Part shown: positions 33,826-45,720 of the stretch, one piece after another | Layout of the letters: every line of letters begins with the position of its first letter | Position numbering within the stretch: position 1 is the first letter of the stretch | NCBI GenBank assembly: GCA_902613855.1 | Contig: CACMIX010000005.1 | Coordinates: 1 to 51,011, forward strand | Source of the DNA: an uncultured Pelagibacteraceae bacterium | Lineage (GTDB): Bacteria; Pseudomonadota; Alphaproteobacteria; Pelagibacterales; Pelagibacteraceae | Length of the DNA: 51,011 nucleotides | Direction: 5' to 3' | The notes under the pieces: generated by a model | Told to the model about the DNA's origin: nothing | Seen by the model: only the letters and a program-made list of their open reading frames with translations | Database searches by the model: none | Position numbers and translations under genes: made by a program

Positions 33826-34733
33826 AAAATTTTATCAATCAAAAAAAGAACAAATATCAGAAATAAATATAAAATTGAATATCCAAAAATAGTTTTTGCT
33901 TTTTTTGAATCAAATTTATTTTTTTTAAATTTGTAAAGTTCGAAACATAGAAAGTTATAGTAAAGTGTTAAAACTAGAGATGGTATTAAAAAAACCAGAC
34001 TAACAAAACCAATAGCGTAAGGCAAGACAATCACTGGTAACATCAATAATGAATAAATTAATATATTTAATTTTGTACTCTCAACTCCATTGGTTAATGG
34101 TAGCATTGGTATTTTTGCTATCTTATAATCCTCAGATTTATATAGGCTTAAAGCCCAGAAATGAGATGGAGTCCAAAAGAAAATTATTAAAAAAAATGTT
34201 ATAGGCTCCAATGAAAGTGAATTAGTAGCAATTGTCCAACCAATTACTGGTGGTAAAGCACCCGCAGCACCTCCTATCACTATGTTTTGGGGAGTTTTTC
34301 TTTTAAGCCAGATTGTGTAGACAAAAACATAAAATAAAATCGTAGATAGCAATAAACCAGCTGACATTCTATTCGCAAAATAATCCAACGCTATTACAGA
34401 AAATATTGATAACGTAATACCAAAGACCAGTGCCTGATTTTTGTTTACTTTTCCAGTTGGAATTGGCCTTAAACAAGTTCTAGACATTAATGCATCTAAA
34501 TCAGACTCGTACCACATATTAAGTGCACCTGCTGCGCCTGCACCTATTGAAACTAAAATTATACCAATAATTGCATCTTTTGTGGGTACTATATTTGGCG
34601 CCATTAACAATCCGACAGCACAAGTAAAGATAACTAATGACATTACTCTTGGCTTCATTAGTTTAAATAATTCGGATAAATTAAATACGTCTTCCTGACT
34701 TAAATTTCTATTTTTTAATTTAGACTTAATCAT
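33822..34733 (-). CDS. ctaB: Protoheme IX farnesyltransferase (heme O synthase)
   Basis: Adds a farnesyl chain to heme B, making heme O, the precursor of heme A for the oxidase. The 303 residues are very hydrophobic (about nine helices) with the UbiA-superfamily prenyl-diphosphate site NMWYESDLDALMSRT and the second motif in ALSLYKSEDYKIAKIPM. RPIPTGKV is also present. It lies in the cox cluster between coxA and the small ORF, which it overlaps by 4 bases. Secure call. Confidence 0.96.
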   Translation of the reverse strand: MIKSKLKNRNLSQEDVFNLSELFKLMKPRVMSLVIFTCAVGLLMAPNIVPTKDAIIGIILVSIGAGAAGALNMWYESDLDALMSRTCLRPIPTGKVNKNQALVFGITLSIFSVIALDYFANRMSAGLLLSTILFYVFVYTIWLKRKTPQNIVIGGAAGALPPVIGWTIATNSLSLEPITFFLIIFFWTPSHFWALSLYKSEDYKIAKIPMLPLTNGVESTKLNILIYSLLMLPVIVLPYAIGFVSLVFLIPSLVLTLYYNFLCFELYKFKKNKFDSKKAKTIFGYSILYLFLIFVLFLIDKIL

Positions 34734-34766
34734 TAATTTTCTGTTTAAAAAATCTAGGTTAACAAA

Positions 34767-37216
<2,450 letters not shown>

Positions 37217-37276
37217 TTTTAAACACTATATAAATCCTCTTTAGAAAAATTACACTTTACTTTTCGCGACAAAATA
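37217..37276 (-). promoter_or_regulatory. Gap between rsmE and coxB, likely leader/promoter of the cox genes
   Basis: Sixty bases of mostly AT-rich DNA separate the rsmE stop from the coxB ATG. On the coding strand there is AGAGGA followed by TATATAG close to the ATG. The AGAGGA is about 18 bases from the ATG, too far for an ideal Shine-Dalgarno. No convincing -35/-10 pair was found, so the cox genes may be transcribed from here or from rsmE. Confidence 0.3.
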
Positions 37277-37978
37277 TCAATTAATGGCGTAATTTATGAT
37301 CGATATGGCAGAAATTACAGCTGTTTCAGATCTTAGGATGTTTTCATTAATTTTTATAGCCTGAACACCTTTGTATGAGAGAATCTCGTCTCTTTCACTC
37401 TCAGAAAAGTCTCCTTCAGGACCTACAACGATACAGGTTGGCTTGCTAGTAAGTTTTTTTAAATCTACTTTATTATTTTTTGAATTAAGATCTGTAAAAA
37501 TCAAATCGACATCACTCTTATCCAGAAAATCTCTAAGATTTTGCGGGTCTTCAATATTAGGAATCTGAATTCTATTCGATTGTTCGGCTGCTTCTATAAT
37601 AACTTTTTCTAATCTTTCTTTATTTATTTTCCTAACAATTGTTCGATCAAAAATAATAGGCAAAAACTTTGTAACTCCTAACTCAGTTGCTTTCTGGATC
37701 ATGAAATTAAAGTAATTAGATTTGATAGGTGAAAAAGCTAACCATAGCTGTTTAAAATTCTCTTTTTGTCTTAATTGTTTTGTAACATTAAACTCAACAA
37801 TATTTTTTGAAATACCTAAAATTTTTGCCTCCCACTCACCACTAATATTAAATAAAGAGAAAACTTCATTTTCTTTAATTCTCATAACCTTACTTACATA
37901 ATGAGATTGTGATTTATCAAGTGTGGCAGTTAAATTAAGTGATAAACTTTCTGGAAAAAATAATCTAATGTTACTCAT
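37277..37978 (-). CDS. rsmE: 16S rRNA (uracil-1498-N3)-methyltransferase
   Basis: SPOUT methyltransferase acting on m3U1498 of 16S rRNA. The 233 residues have an N-terminal PUA-like domain (HYVSKVMRIKENE, about 26-38) and a C-terminal knot with VVGPEGDFSESERDEI and ENILRSETAVISAISI. Length and motif order are typical. Its start lies 16 bases from the divergent HAD gene start, so promoters for both must be very compact or lie in coding sequence. Secure call. Confidence 0.95.
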   Translation of the reverse strand: MSNIRLFFPESLSLNLTATLDKSQSHYVSKVMRIKENEVFSLFNISGEWEAKILGISKNIVEFNVTKQLRQKENFKQLWLAFSPIKSNYFNFMIQKATELGVTKFLPIIFDRTIVRKINKERLEKVIIEAAEQSNRIQIPNIEDPQNLRDFLDKSDVDLIFTDLNSKNNKVDLKKLTSKPTCIVVGPEGDFSESERDEILSYKGVQAIKINENILRSETAVISAISIINYAIN

Positions 37979-37994
37979 ATAGATAAATTAGTTT

Positions 37995-38657
37995 ATGAAA
38001 AATATTAAAGCAATAATTTTTGATGCATATGGAACTTTATTTGATGTGAATTCAGCTGCTGAGAAATGCAAAGATAAAATTGGTGATAAGTGGGAAGGTT
38101 TTGCAAATTACTGGAGAACTACTCAGCTAGAATATACTTGGCTTAGAAGTTTAATGAAAAGACATAAAGATTTTTGGCAAGTAACTGAAGATAGTTTAGA
38201 TAAATCTATGAAAGCTTATGAAATAGATTCTTCATTGAGAAATGAATTATTAGATCTTTATAAAATTCTTTCACCATTTAAGGAAGTGCCTGAAGTTTTA
38301 AAATCACTTAAAAAAAAAGATTTAAAACTTGCTATTCTTTCAAATGGTACACCTACCCTTCTTAATCAATTAGTTAAAAGCAACAATTTAGATAATTTAT
38401 TTGATGATCTTTTTTCAATAGAAGAAGTTGGTATTTATAAACCAGACTCTAAAGTTTACGATATACCAATTAAAAAATATAATATTCAAAAAAATGAAGT
38501 TGCTTTTTTAAGTGCCAACACTTGGGACGTATCAGGTGGTGGAAATTATGGATACAATTCTATTTGGGTAAATAGAAATAATAATATTTTTGATAAACTT
38601 GACTATTCACCTAAATATCAAACTAAACAACTTGGAGAGTTACTTGATATACTCTAA
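37995..38657 (+). CDS. HAD-superfamily hydrolase, haloacid dehalogenase type II
   Basis: The 220 residues show the L-2-haloacid dehalogenase subgroup pattern: nucleophile motif IFDAYGTLFDV (Asp near 10), WRTTQLEYTWLRSLM, the SNGTPTLLNQ motif II, YKPDSKVYD motif III and SANTWDVSGGGNYGYNSIWV with the motif IV acid. Such proteins cleave carbon-halogen bonds in 2-haloacids, though a general phosphatase or housekeeping role cannot be ruled out. It precedes pirin and a quinone reductase at short spacing, perhaps a small stress or detoxification unit; this grouping is inference. Confidence 0.88.
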   Translation: MKNIKAIIFDAYGTLFDVNSAAEKCKDKIGDKWEGFANYWRTTQLEYTWLRSLMKRHKDFWQVTEDSLDKSMKAYEIDSSLRNELLDLYKILSPFKEVPEVLKSLKKKDLKLAILSNGTPTLLNQLVKSNNLDNLFDDLFSIEEVGIYKPDSKVYDIPIKKYNIQKNEVAFLSANTWDVSGGGNYGYNSIWVNRNNNIFDKLDYSPKYQTKQLGELLDIL

Positions 38658-38677
38658 TAAATTCTTATATCGTTAAA

Positions 38678-39514
38678 ATGAAAAACATTGAAATCAGTAA
38701 AATTATTGACCCTATCCTTGCATCTGATGGTGCGGGAGTTAAATTAAAAAGAAGTATTGGTGTAGAACCAAATTATTTTGATCCATTTTTGATGTTAGAT
38801 GAGTTTGGATCAGAGAATAGTGAGGATTACATTGCTGGTTTTCCACCTCATCCTCATCGAGGAATTGAAACAGTAACCTATATGTTAGCTGGAGATTTCG
38901 AGCATAAAGATAGCACCGGGGGTGAAGGAAGAATGACGGCAGGAGATGTTCAGTGGATGAAAACTGGAAGTGGAATAATTCATTCTGAAATGCCCGCAAT
39001 GAAAGAGGGCAAACTTCATGGATTTCAATTATGGATTAATATGCCTGCTAAATTAAAGATGAGTAAGCCTGAATATATTTACATAGATGCAGATAAAATG
39101 AGTGTTCATAAAGATAAAGAGAAACAGGTTAAAGTTATAGCTGGAAATTTTGAAAATGCTGAAGGCCCTGTTAATGGTCATAATGTTGAGCCAATCTATT
39201 TTGATGTTGAGCTGACCAAAGATAAATTATTTAGATATAAATTACCTTCAACTCATAACACTTTTATTTATTTAATAAATGGTGAAATTGAAATTGGAAA
39301 AAATAAGCACGATGATGTTAAAGATAGTACTTTAATACTCTTAACTCGAGGTGAAGATTTAATAGTGAAAGCTAAATCAAATGCTAAATTCTTGGTGGTT
39401 TCTGGCAAGCCTATTAATGAGGAAATAGCAAGAGGTGGTCCATTTGTAATGAATACTAAAGCAGAAATCTTGCAAGCAGTTCAGGACTATCATAGTGGTA
39501 CATTTGTAAAATAA
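38678..39514 (+). CDS. Pirin-family cupin protein
   Basis: A 278-residue bicupin of the pirin family. The metal site is visible in FPPHPHRGIETVTYMLAGDF (His pair near 57-59) and GSGIIHSEMP (His, Glu). Conserved RRSIGV-like entry appears as LKRSIGVEPNYFDPFLMLDE. Bacterial pirins include quercetin 2,3-dioxygenase-like enzymes and regulators; the specific role here is unknown. It lies between the HAD hydrolase and the quinone oxidoreductase, 3 bases from the latter. Family call firm. Confidence 0.93.
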   Translation: MKNIEISKIIDPILASDGAGVKLKRSIGVEPNYFDPFLMLDEFGSENSEDYIAGFPPHPHRGIETVTYMLAGDFEHKDSTGGEGRMTAGDVQWMKTGSGIIHSEMPAMKEGKLHGFQLWINMPAKLKMSKPEYIYIDADKMSVHKDKEKQVKVIAGNFENAEGPVNGHNVEPIYFDVELTKDKLFRYKLPSTHNTFIYLINGEIEIGKNKHDDVKDSTLILLTRGEDLIVKAKSNAKFLVVSGKPINEEIARGGPFVMNTKAEILQAVQDYHSGTFVK

Positions 39515-39517
39515 ATT

Positions 39518-40489
39518 ATGAAAGCTGTAAAAATAGAAAAATTTGGAAGTCCTGATGTATTGAAAGTTGAAAACATTGAAATTGGCAAACCTCAATCTAA
39601 TGAAGTTTTAATTAAAAACTTATCTATTGGAATAAATTATATAGATACTTATCACCGAACTGGGCTCTATCCTATTCCACTTCCAAGCGGAATTGGCCTC
39701 GAAGCATGTGGTGTTATCGAAGAAGTTGGCCCTGATTCTACTTTGTTTAAAGTTGGAGATAGAGTTTCTCATGCTTCTATGCCTATTGGTGCTTATTCAG
39801 AAAAACATATTATGCCAGAAAATAAACTAGTTCCAGTTCCAGATGGAGTTTCAGATGAAGTTGCTTCATGCGTCACATTAAAAGGAATTACTGCAGAATA
39901 TTTATTACATAGAGCTTATCCTTTAAAAAAGGGAGACAAAGTTCTTTATCATGCGGCAGCTGGAGCGCTCGCTCAAATTTTATGTCCATGGGCTAATTCA
40001 ATTGGTGCAGAAATCATTGGCACTGTTGGCTCTAAAGAAAAAGAGGAAATTGCAAAGAAAAATGGCTGTCATCACGTGATAAACTACACTGATAAAAACT
40101 TTGTGGAAGAAGTAGAAAAAATTGTTGGAAAAAATGGAATTGACGTTGTGTATGATGGTGTAGGTTTAAAAACTTTTGAAGGTTCAATTGAAGTGCTTAA
40201 AATTAGAGGGATGATGGTAGCTTTTGGAAATGCTTCGGGTTATGTCGATACTATTGATGTAAAAAAACATATTAATGCTAAAGGTTTATTTTTTACACGA
40301 CCTTCCATTGCTCATTACACTATTAAGAGAGAAGAATTATTAGAATCAGCAAAAAAAGTTTTTGATGCTGTTTTATCTGGTAAATTTAAAATAGAAATTT
40401 CAAAAAAATATTCTCTTGATGAAGTTAAACAAGCTCACGAAGATTTAGAAGGTAGATTGTTAACTGGTCCAGCTGTTATAAAGCCTTAA
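39518..40489 (+). CDS. qor: NADPH:quinone oxidoreductase (zinc-free MDR/QOR type)
   Basis: A 323-residue medium-chain reductase. It has the substrate-domain signature NYIDTYHRTGLYPIPLPSGI (about 43-62) and an NADP-binding Rossmann segment VLYHAAAGALAQILCPWANS, the QOR version with AAAG instead of GGVG. No structural zinc cysteines are seen, consistent with the quinone reductase/zeta-crystallin group. It probably reduces quinones or enones with NADPH in the cytosol. It follows pirin closely and faces the DUF2721 gene across 12 bases. Confidence 0.92.
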   Translation: MKAVKIEKFGSPDVLKVENIEIGKPQSNEVLIKNLSIGINYIDTYHRTGLYPIPLPSGIGLEACGVIEEVGPDSTLFKVGDRVSHASMPIGAYSEKHIMPENKLVPVPDGVSDEVASCVTLKGITAEYLLHRAYPLKKGDKVLYHAAAGALAQILCPWANSIGAEIIGTVGSKEKEEIAKKNGCHHVINYTDKNFVEEVEKIVGKNGIDVVYDGVGLKTFEGSIEVLKIRGMMVAFGNASGYVDTIDVKKHINAKGLFFTRPSIAHYTIKREELLESAKKVFDAVLSGKFKIEISKKYSLDEVKQAHEDLEGRLLTGPAVIKP

Positions 40490-40501
40490 ATAAGAAATGC
40501 T

Positions 40502-40903
40502 TTATTCATAAATATCCATATCTGACATGTGAAGTTTTAGAGCATTAGTGGAGACTTGAATTTCAACTATAAAAAAGATTATAGATATAATCATTGATAA
40601 GCAACATGATCCAAAAATAATTCTGGCGATAAAAATTTCACTTAAATAAAGTCCAAAAACAGTTAACATATTAAATAAAAAGCCAAAGGCAGCGAACACC
40701 ATTGAAAATTTTAAAAGACTAATTCTTTTATTGAGATTAATAAACTGGGCTTTCCATTCTGGTGGAGTGTGTTTTTCAAAAACGTGAGCATCATGAATTT
40801 TTCTTATTAAAGCGCTCAACGTGTGAAACCTGTTACTGTAAACACCCATTAATAATGGTATTGCGGGAAACATTAGTGCGGTAACGGTGTAATCTATATT
40901 CAT
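40502..40903 (-). CDS. DUF2721 membrane protein
   Basis: A small membrane protein of about 133 residues from ATG 40903 (MNIDYTVTALMFPAIPLLMG). The pattern of an N-terminal helix, the polar YSNRFHTLSALIRKIHDAH segment, then two helices (FSMVFAAFGFLFNMLTVFGL and the one after) matches DUF2721. Function is unknown. A TTG 9 bases further upstream would add three residues and is less likely. It is isolated on the minus strand between qor and ubiA, 49 bases from the ubiA start. Confidence 0.78.
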   Translation of the reverse strand: MNIDYTVTALMFPAIPLLMGVYSNRFHTLSALIRKIHDAHVFEKHTPPEWKAQFINLNKRISLLKFSMVFAAFGFLFNMLTVFGLYLSEIFIARIIFGSCCLSMIISIIFFIVEIQVSTNALKLHMSDMDIYE

Positions 40904-40952
40904 ACGAATCAATTTGATTATGAAACTAGCCTTTGTTATTTACAAGTAAATT

Positions 40953-41819
40953 ATGAACCAATTAAACTTATTTATTGAGCTTATACGATTAAAAAAACCA
41001 ATTGGTTTTATGCTTTTGTTTTGGCCATGTGCTTGGGGATTAACTTTAGCATACGATTTTTCTTCAAATTTAAATAATTATTTTTTTTATTTAATTCTCT
41101 TTTTTTTAGGGTCAGTATTTATGAGATCAGCAGGGTGTATAGTGAACGACATCTTGGATAAAGAATTTGATGCAAAAGTTTTTCGAACAAAAAGTCGTCC
41201 GATTGCTTCAGGTAATGTTCCAATAAAACTTGCTATATTCTATGCATTAATACTCTGTTTTTTTGCACTTTTAGTTTTACTAAATTTTAATTTTTTCACT
41301 ATAATTCTTGCTCTTGGATCTATGCCGCTTGCTTTCACTTATCCATTAATGAAAAGGTTCACCTATTGGCCACAATTATTTCTAGGAATTACGTTTAATT
41401 ACGGATTAGTGTTAGGTTGGACGGCAATAAAAGGTGATATAGACTTAGTACCAATACTGTTCTATTTGGGGGCCATATTTTGGACACTGGGCTATGACAC
41501 AATTTATGGATATCAAGACATCAAAGATGACGAAATAATAGGATTAAAATCAACCTCTATAAAATTTAAAGGTAAAGCTAAAAAATTTTTATTTATATGT
41601 TATTTTTTTTTAATTTCTTTCATTATGCTGGGAGGTTACAAAATGAAATTTCATTTTAGCTATTATTTGCTCTGTATAATTCCATTCGTTCATTTATTTT
41701 TTTATCAAATAAAAATTTTCAATTTAAATGATCCTAAGAGTTGTTTAAAGGCTTTTAAAAGTAACAATTTTTTTGGTCTTATTATTTTTTTAAATATCCT
41801 AATAGTTAAAAATCTTTAA
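40953..41819 (+). CDS. ubiA: 4-hydroxybenzoate polyprenyltransferase
   Basis: Attaches the polyprenyl tail to 4-hydroxybenzoate in ubiquinone synthesis, in the inner membrane. The 288 residues have eight or more helices. The first Asp-rich site is NDILDKEFDAKVFRTKSRPI and the second is in YDTIYGYQDIKDDEIIGLKS, which is the UbiA rather than heme O synthase pattern. RLKKPIGFMLLFWPCAWGL at the N-terminus is typical. It shares its last base with the msbA start (TAATG). Ubiquinone made this way feeds the bc1 complex. Strong call. Confidence 0.96.
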   Translation: MNQLNLFIELIRLKKPIGFMLLFWPCAWGLTLAYDFSSNLNNYFFYLILFFLGSVFMRSAGCIVNDILDKEFDAKVFRTKSRPIASGNVPIKLAIFYALILCFFALLVLLNFNFFTIILALGSMPLAFTYPLMKRFTYWPQLFLGITFNYGLVLGWTAIKGDIDLVPILFYLGAIFWTLGYDTIYGYQDIKDDEIIGLKSTSIKFKGKAKKFLFICYFFLISFIMLGGYKMKFHFSYYLLCIIPFVHLFFYQIKIFNLNDPKSCLKAFKSNNFFGLIIFLNILIVKNL

Positions 41820-43555
41820 TGAAGAGTAAAGAAATTTATAAAAGGTTGTATAAAGATTATTCAAAAAAATATTTAGACAAAATTATTTTATCAGCTTTTT
41901 TTTCAATTCTGGTTGCAGGTAGTACTTCTTCTATAGCATGGCTTTTAGATCCTGCGATCAAAAAACTTTTTATTGATAAAGATCAATCTCTTATAATTTT
42001 TATACCCTTGATGATTATAATAGCTTTTACAACAAAAGGTCTATCTTTATACTTTGCTAAAGCAACAATGATTGGTGTCGGAGAGTCGATTAAAAAAAGA
42101 CTACAATTCGATATGTTAAACAATTTGGTTGGAACAGATACACAAATAATTGATAAAAACCATTCTGGTAAGTTTATTTCAAACATAACTTATGACGTAA
42201 CGCACATTACTCATCTTTTAAGTAATGCGATTTTGACATTATTTAAAGATTCTTTAACTTTATTTGGTTTATTAATTGTTATGTTTTTGCAAAATTGGAA
42301 ATTAGCTTTGATTTCAATAATTATGATCCCACTAGCAAGTATTTCTGCGAAAACTTTGGGTAAGAGAGTAAACAAAGTGACAACCGAGGCCCAGCAGAAA
42401 TCTGGCTTCTTATCATCATATTTAGTTGAATTGTTCAAAAATCACAAGTTAATGAAAATTTTTCAAAAAGAAGAATATGAAAAGAACAGGGCAGATCAAT
42501 ATTTATCAGATTTAAAAGAAAAAAATCAAAAGATACAAACCGTTTTTGTAAGAATGTCTCCAATAATGGAAACTTTGACAGGAATAATGATTGCAATTTT
42601 AATCTACTATTCTGGGATATTAATGTCCAAAGGAGAGCTTGATATTAATAATTTTTTCTCTTTCTTGGCTGCAATGATGTTAGCCTATCAGCCAGTCAGA
42701 TCTCTATCTACTTTAAATATGGTTTTAAATCAGGGTCTATCTGCAGCATCTAGAATTTTACCTATTATTGATCAGGAAAATAAAATCAAAGACATACCTA
42801 ATGCTAAACTCATCAAAATAGAAAATTCAAATATAAAATTTAAGGACGTAAACTTTGCATATGAAATTAAGGATGAGAATACACTTAACTCTGTAAATTT
42901 GGAGTTCGAAGGAGGGAAAATGACGTCTCTGGTTGGTCATAGTGGTTCTGGAAAATCAACAATAATGAACTTAATTCCAAGATTTTATGACTTACAATCA
43001 GGAAACATTTTAATTGATGATCAATCTATACATGAAATTAAAATTAAATCTCTAAGAGAGCAGATCTCAATGGTTAGCCAAGAAACCACTTTGTTTGATG
43101 ATACTATTAAAAACAACATTAAATATGCAAATGAAAATGCGACAGATGAAGAGTTATATGAAGTGGCAAAGCTTTCCTACTGTGAAGAATTTATAAACAA
43201 TCTTCCAAATAAATATGAGACATTGATAGGTGAAAATGGTGTGAGATTATCAGGTGGAGAGAAACAAAGACTATCTATAGCAAGAGCTATGATGAAAAAA
43301 AGTTCAATAATACTTTTAGATGAAGCAACTTCATCTTTAGATTCTGAAACAGAAACTAAAATACAAAATGCATTAAAAATTTTAACTAAAAATAAAACTA
43401 CAATAGTTATAGCACATAGATTATCAACAATATTAAATTCAAATAATATTTATGTTGTTGATGCTGGAAAAATAGTTGATAGCGGAAGACATGATGATCT
43501 AATGAATAGTTGTGAATTATATAAAAGTTTTTATGAAAAACAAATACAGAAATAA
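41819..43555 (+). CDS. msbA: ABC transporter, MsbA-type lipid A flippase
   Basis: Half-transporter of 578 residues: an N-terminal membrane domain with six helices (about 20-310) and a C-terminal ATPase. The ATPase has Walker A LVGHSGSGKST (near 375-385), Q-loop SMVSQETTLFD, signature RLSGGEKQRLSIARAMM, Walker B SIILLDEATSSLD and H-loop VIAHRLST. Immediately followed by Kdo transferase and lipid A genes, so flipping of the lipid A core is the natural role. Other multidrug-type substrates remain possible. Starts on the ubiA stop. Confidence 0.9.
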   Translation: MKSKEIYKRLYKDYSKKYLDKIILSAFFSILVAGSTSSIAWLLDPAIKKLFIDKDQSLIIFIPLMIIIAFTTKGLSLYFAKATMIGVGESIKKRLQFDMLNNLVGTDTQIIDKNHSGKFISNITYDVTHITHLLSNAILTLFKDSLTLFGLLIVMFLQNWKLALISIIMIPLASISAKTLGKRVNKVTTEAQQKSGFLSSYLVELFKNHKLMKIFQKEEYEKNRADQYLSDLKEKNQKIQTVFVRMSPIMETLTGIMIAILIYYSGILMSKGELDINNFFSFLAAMMLAYQPVRSLSTLNMVLNQGLSAASRILPIIDQENKIKDIPNAKLIKIENSNIKFKDVNFAYEIKDENTLNSVNLEFEGGKMTSLVGHSGSGKSTIMNLIPRFYDLQSGNILIDDQSIHEIKIKSLREQISMVSQETTLFDDTIKNNIKYANENATDEELYEVAKLSYCEEFINNLPNKYETLIGENGVRLSGGEKQRLSIARAMMKKSSIILLDEATSSLDSETETKIQNALKILTKNKTTIVIAHRLSTILNSNNIYVVDAGKIVDSGRHDDLMNSCELYKSFYEKQIQK

Positions 43556-43557
43556 AG

Positions 43558-44808
43558 ATGTTTTTTATATATCAAATTATTATTTTTCTAATATTAATTT
43601 TATCACCATTGATAATTATAATTAGAATTTTAAAAAATAAAGAGGATAAAAAAAGATTTACTGAAAAATTTAGTATTCCTTCAAAAAAAAGGCTTAAAGG
43701 TAAATTAATTTGGTTCCACGGTGCAAGTGTAGGAGAGATACTAAGTATCGTGCCACTTATTAAAAATTATGAGAAAAAAGAATATATTGATCAGATTCTT
43801 ATTACTTCAAGTACTTTAAGCTCATCAAAAGTTCTTAGAAAGTTTAAGTTTAAAAAAACAATTCATCAATTTTATCCAATAGATAATTTATATTTAACAA
43901 ATAAATTTCTTAATTTTTGGAAACCAAGTACAGCTATTTTTGTAGATTCTGAAATTTGGCCAGGCATGTTTAGAAACATAAAGAAAAAAAAAATTCCATT
44001 AATTTTACTTAATGCACGACTAACAAAAAAAACTTTTAAAAGGTGGATGAAGTTTACAAATTTAAGTATAAAAGTTTTTAGGAATATTACCATCGCATAT
44101 CCTCAAAATTTAGAGACTAAAAATTATTTGAAAAAACTAAAATTAAACAAAATAAAATATTTAGGTAATTTAAAATTTGCAGAGAATCACGAAGATAATT
44201 TAGACAAAATTAATCATAAATTAAAAAAAGAATTTATAAAAAAAAAAATATGGGTTGCATCTAGTACTCATCGAAGTGAAGAATTATTTTGTGCTAAGGC
44301 TCATATTGAATTAAGAAAAAAAATAAAAAATTTAATTACAATAATTATTCCCAGACATGTTCATAGATCTCAAAATATAATATCTGAAATTGAAAATCTA
44401 AATTTAAAAGTTTCTTGTCATAGTTCTAAGCCCAAAAGTTTAAAAAATACTGATATTTATATTGTGGATACTTTTGGTGAAACTAAGAAATTTCATAAAA
44501 TTAGCTGTTCAGTTTTTTTGGGTGGTTCCATTATTTACAGGGGTGGGCAAAATCCATTAGAAGCTGCAAGATTTGGAGCTAAAATATTACATGGTCCTAA
44601 CATTCATAACTTTATAGATGTCTATAAATTATTAAAATCTTTTAAAATTTCTCAAAAAGTTGGTACCCCTAAAAAATTAGCAGCATCAGTAGTATTTAAG
44701 AAAAATAAAAATATAGGGAATAAAATAAAAAATATTGGGGAAAATATCTTAAAAAAAACTATAAAAGATATAGATAATTTTATCACAGATGAATTTAAAA
44801 AAACCTAA
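43558..44808 (+). CDS. waaA: 3-deoxy-D-manno-octulosonic acid transferase
   Basis: Transfers Kdo to lipid IV-A on the inner membrane face. The 416 residues start with a membrane anchor (about 3-25), then IWFHGASVGE (the catalytic Glu region), ILITSSTLSSSKVL, DSEIWPGMF and a C-terminal GT-B domain with KIWVASSTHRSEEL, PRHVHRS, VFLGGSIIYRGGQNPLEAA. All are standard KdtA landmarks. Number of Kdo residues added cannot be told. It overlaps lpxK by 20 bases. Strong call. Confidence 0.95.
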   Translation: MFFIYQIIIFLILILSPLIIIIRILKNKEDKKRFTEKFSIPSKKRLKGKLIWFHGASVGEILSIVPLIKNYEKKEYIDQILITSSTLSSSKVLRKFKFKKTIHQFYPIDNLYLTNKFLNFWKPSTAIFVDSEIWPGMFRNIKKKKIPLILLNARLTKKTFKRWMKFTNLSIKVFRNITIAYPQNLETKNYLKKLKLNKIKYLGNLKFAENHEDNLDKINHKLKKEFIKKKIWVASSTHRSEELFCAKAHIELRKKIKNLITIIIPRHVHRSQNIISEIENLNLKVSCHSSKPKSLKNTDIYIVDTFGETKKFHKISCSVFLGGSIIYRGGQNPLEAARFGAKILHGPNIHNFIDVYKLLKSFKISQKVGTPKKLAASVVFKKNKNIGNKIKNIGENILKKTIKDIDNFITDEFKKT

Positions 44809-45715
44809 GTTCTGGGATTATAAGAAACCTAATTTAACTGCATATTTACTTCTCCCAATTGCTTCCACAATTAGTGCGATTAACTCTTTAATTAAAAACT
44901 CTAATCAAAAAAAATATAAAATTAAAACTATATGCATAGGTAATATTTATCTTGGTGGTACTGGCAAAACTTCTCTTAGTATTAAATTAAACAAAATTCT
45001 GACCAGCAAAAACATAAAATCATGCTTTGTTAAAAAGTATTATAAAAATCAAATTGATGAACAAAAAATTCTTGAAAATAATGGTAAAGTTTTTTTATCA
45101 TCTAAAAGAACTGATGCAATTCAAGAGGCTGAAAATCAAAACTATGATATTGCTATTTTTGATGATGGACTTCAAGATAAATCAATTGATTATGATTTAA
45201 GAGTTGTCTGTTTTAACAATATTAATTGGATAGGGAATGGAATGACAATACCTTCAGGTCCTTTGAGAGAAAATATTAATAATTTAAAGAATTACGAGCA
45301 TATATTTTTAAACGGAAATTTAGAGAATATTGATTTTCTTAAAAGAGAAATAATAAAATTTAATTCTAAAATTAATATTCATTTGGCTACTTATGAACCA
45401 ATTAATTTAAATGAATTTAAAAAAAATGAAAAATACTTAATATTTTCAGGGATTGGAAACCATCAAACTTTTGTTTCAATGGTAAAAAAAAATGGGTTAG
45501 AAGTATTAAAAGATATAGAATATCCAGATCATTATTCTTACACTAAAGAAGATATTAATAAAATTTTAATAGAGGCAAATAAATTAAATTGTAAAATAAT
45601 TACAACAGAGAAAGACTCTCATAGAATAACTAATTTTTATGAAAATAGAATTAAAATAATAAAAACTGAGTTAAAAATGGTAGACGAAAATAAATTATTA
45701 AAATTTATAATTTAA
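44789..45715 (+). CDS. lpxK: Tetraacyldisaccharide 4'-kinase
   Basis: Phosphorylates the disaccharide lipid A precursor at the 4' position. The 308 residues have an N-terminal amphipathic/membrane region and the LpxK P-loop GNIYLGGTGKTSLSIKL (about 51-67), with DDGLQDKSIDYDLRVVCF, SGPLREN and ISGIGN-like IFSGIGNHQTF further on. Length is near the family norm (about 325). It starts inside waaA (20-base overlap) and ends 5 bases before lpxL. Secure call. Confidence 0.95.
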   Translation: MNLKKPKFWDYKKPNLTAYLLLPIASTISAINSLIKNSNQKKYKIKTICIGNIYLGGTGKTSLSIKLNKILTSKNIKSCFVKKYYKNQIDEQKILENNGKVFLSSKRTDAIQEAENQNYDIAIFDDGLQDKSIDYDLRVVCFNNINWIGNGMTIPSGPLRENINNLKNYEHIFLNGNLENIDFLKREIIKFNSKINIHLATYEPINLNEFKKNEKYLIFSGIGNHQTFVSMVKKNGLEVLKDIEYPDHYSYTKEDINKILIEANKLNCKIITTEKDSHRITNFYENRIKIIKTELKMVDENKLLKFII

Positions 45716-45720
45716 AAAAA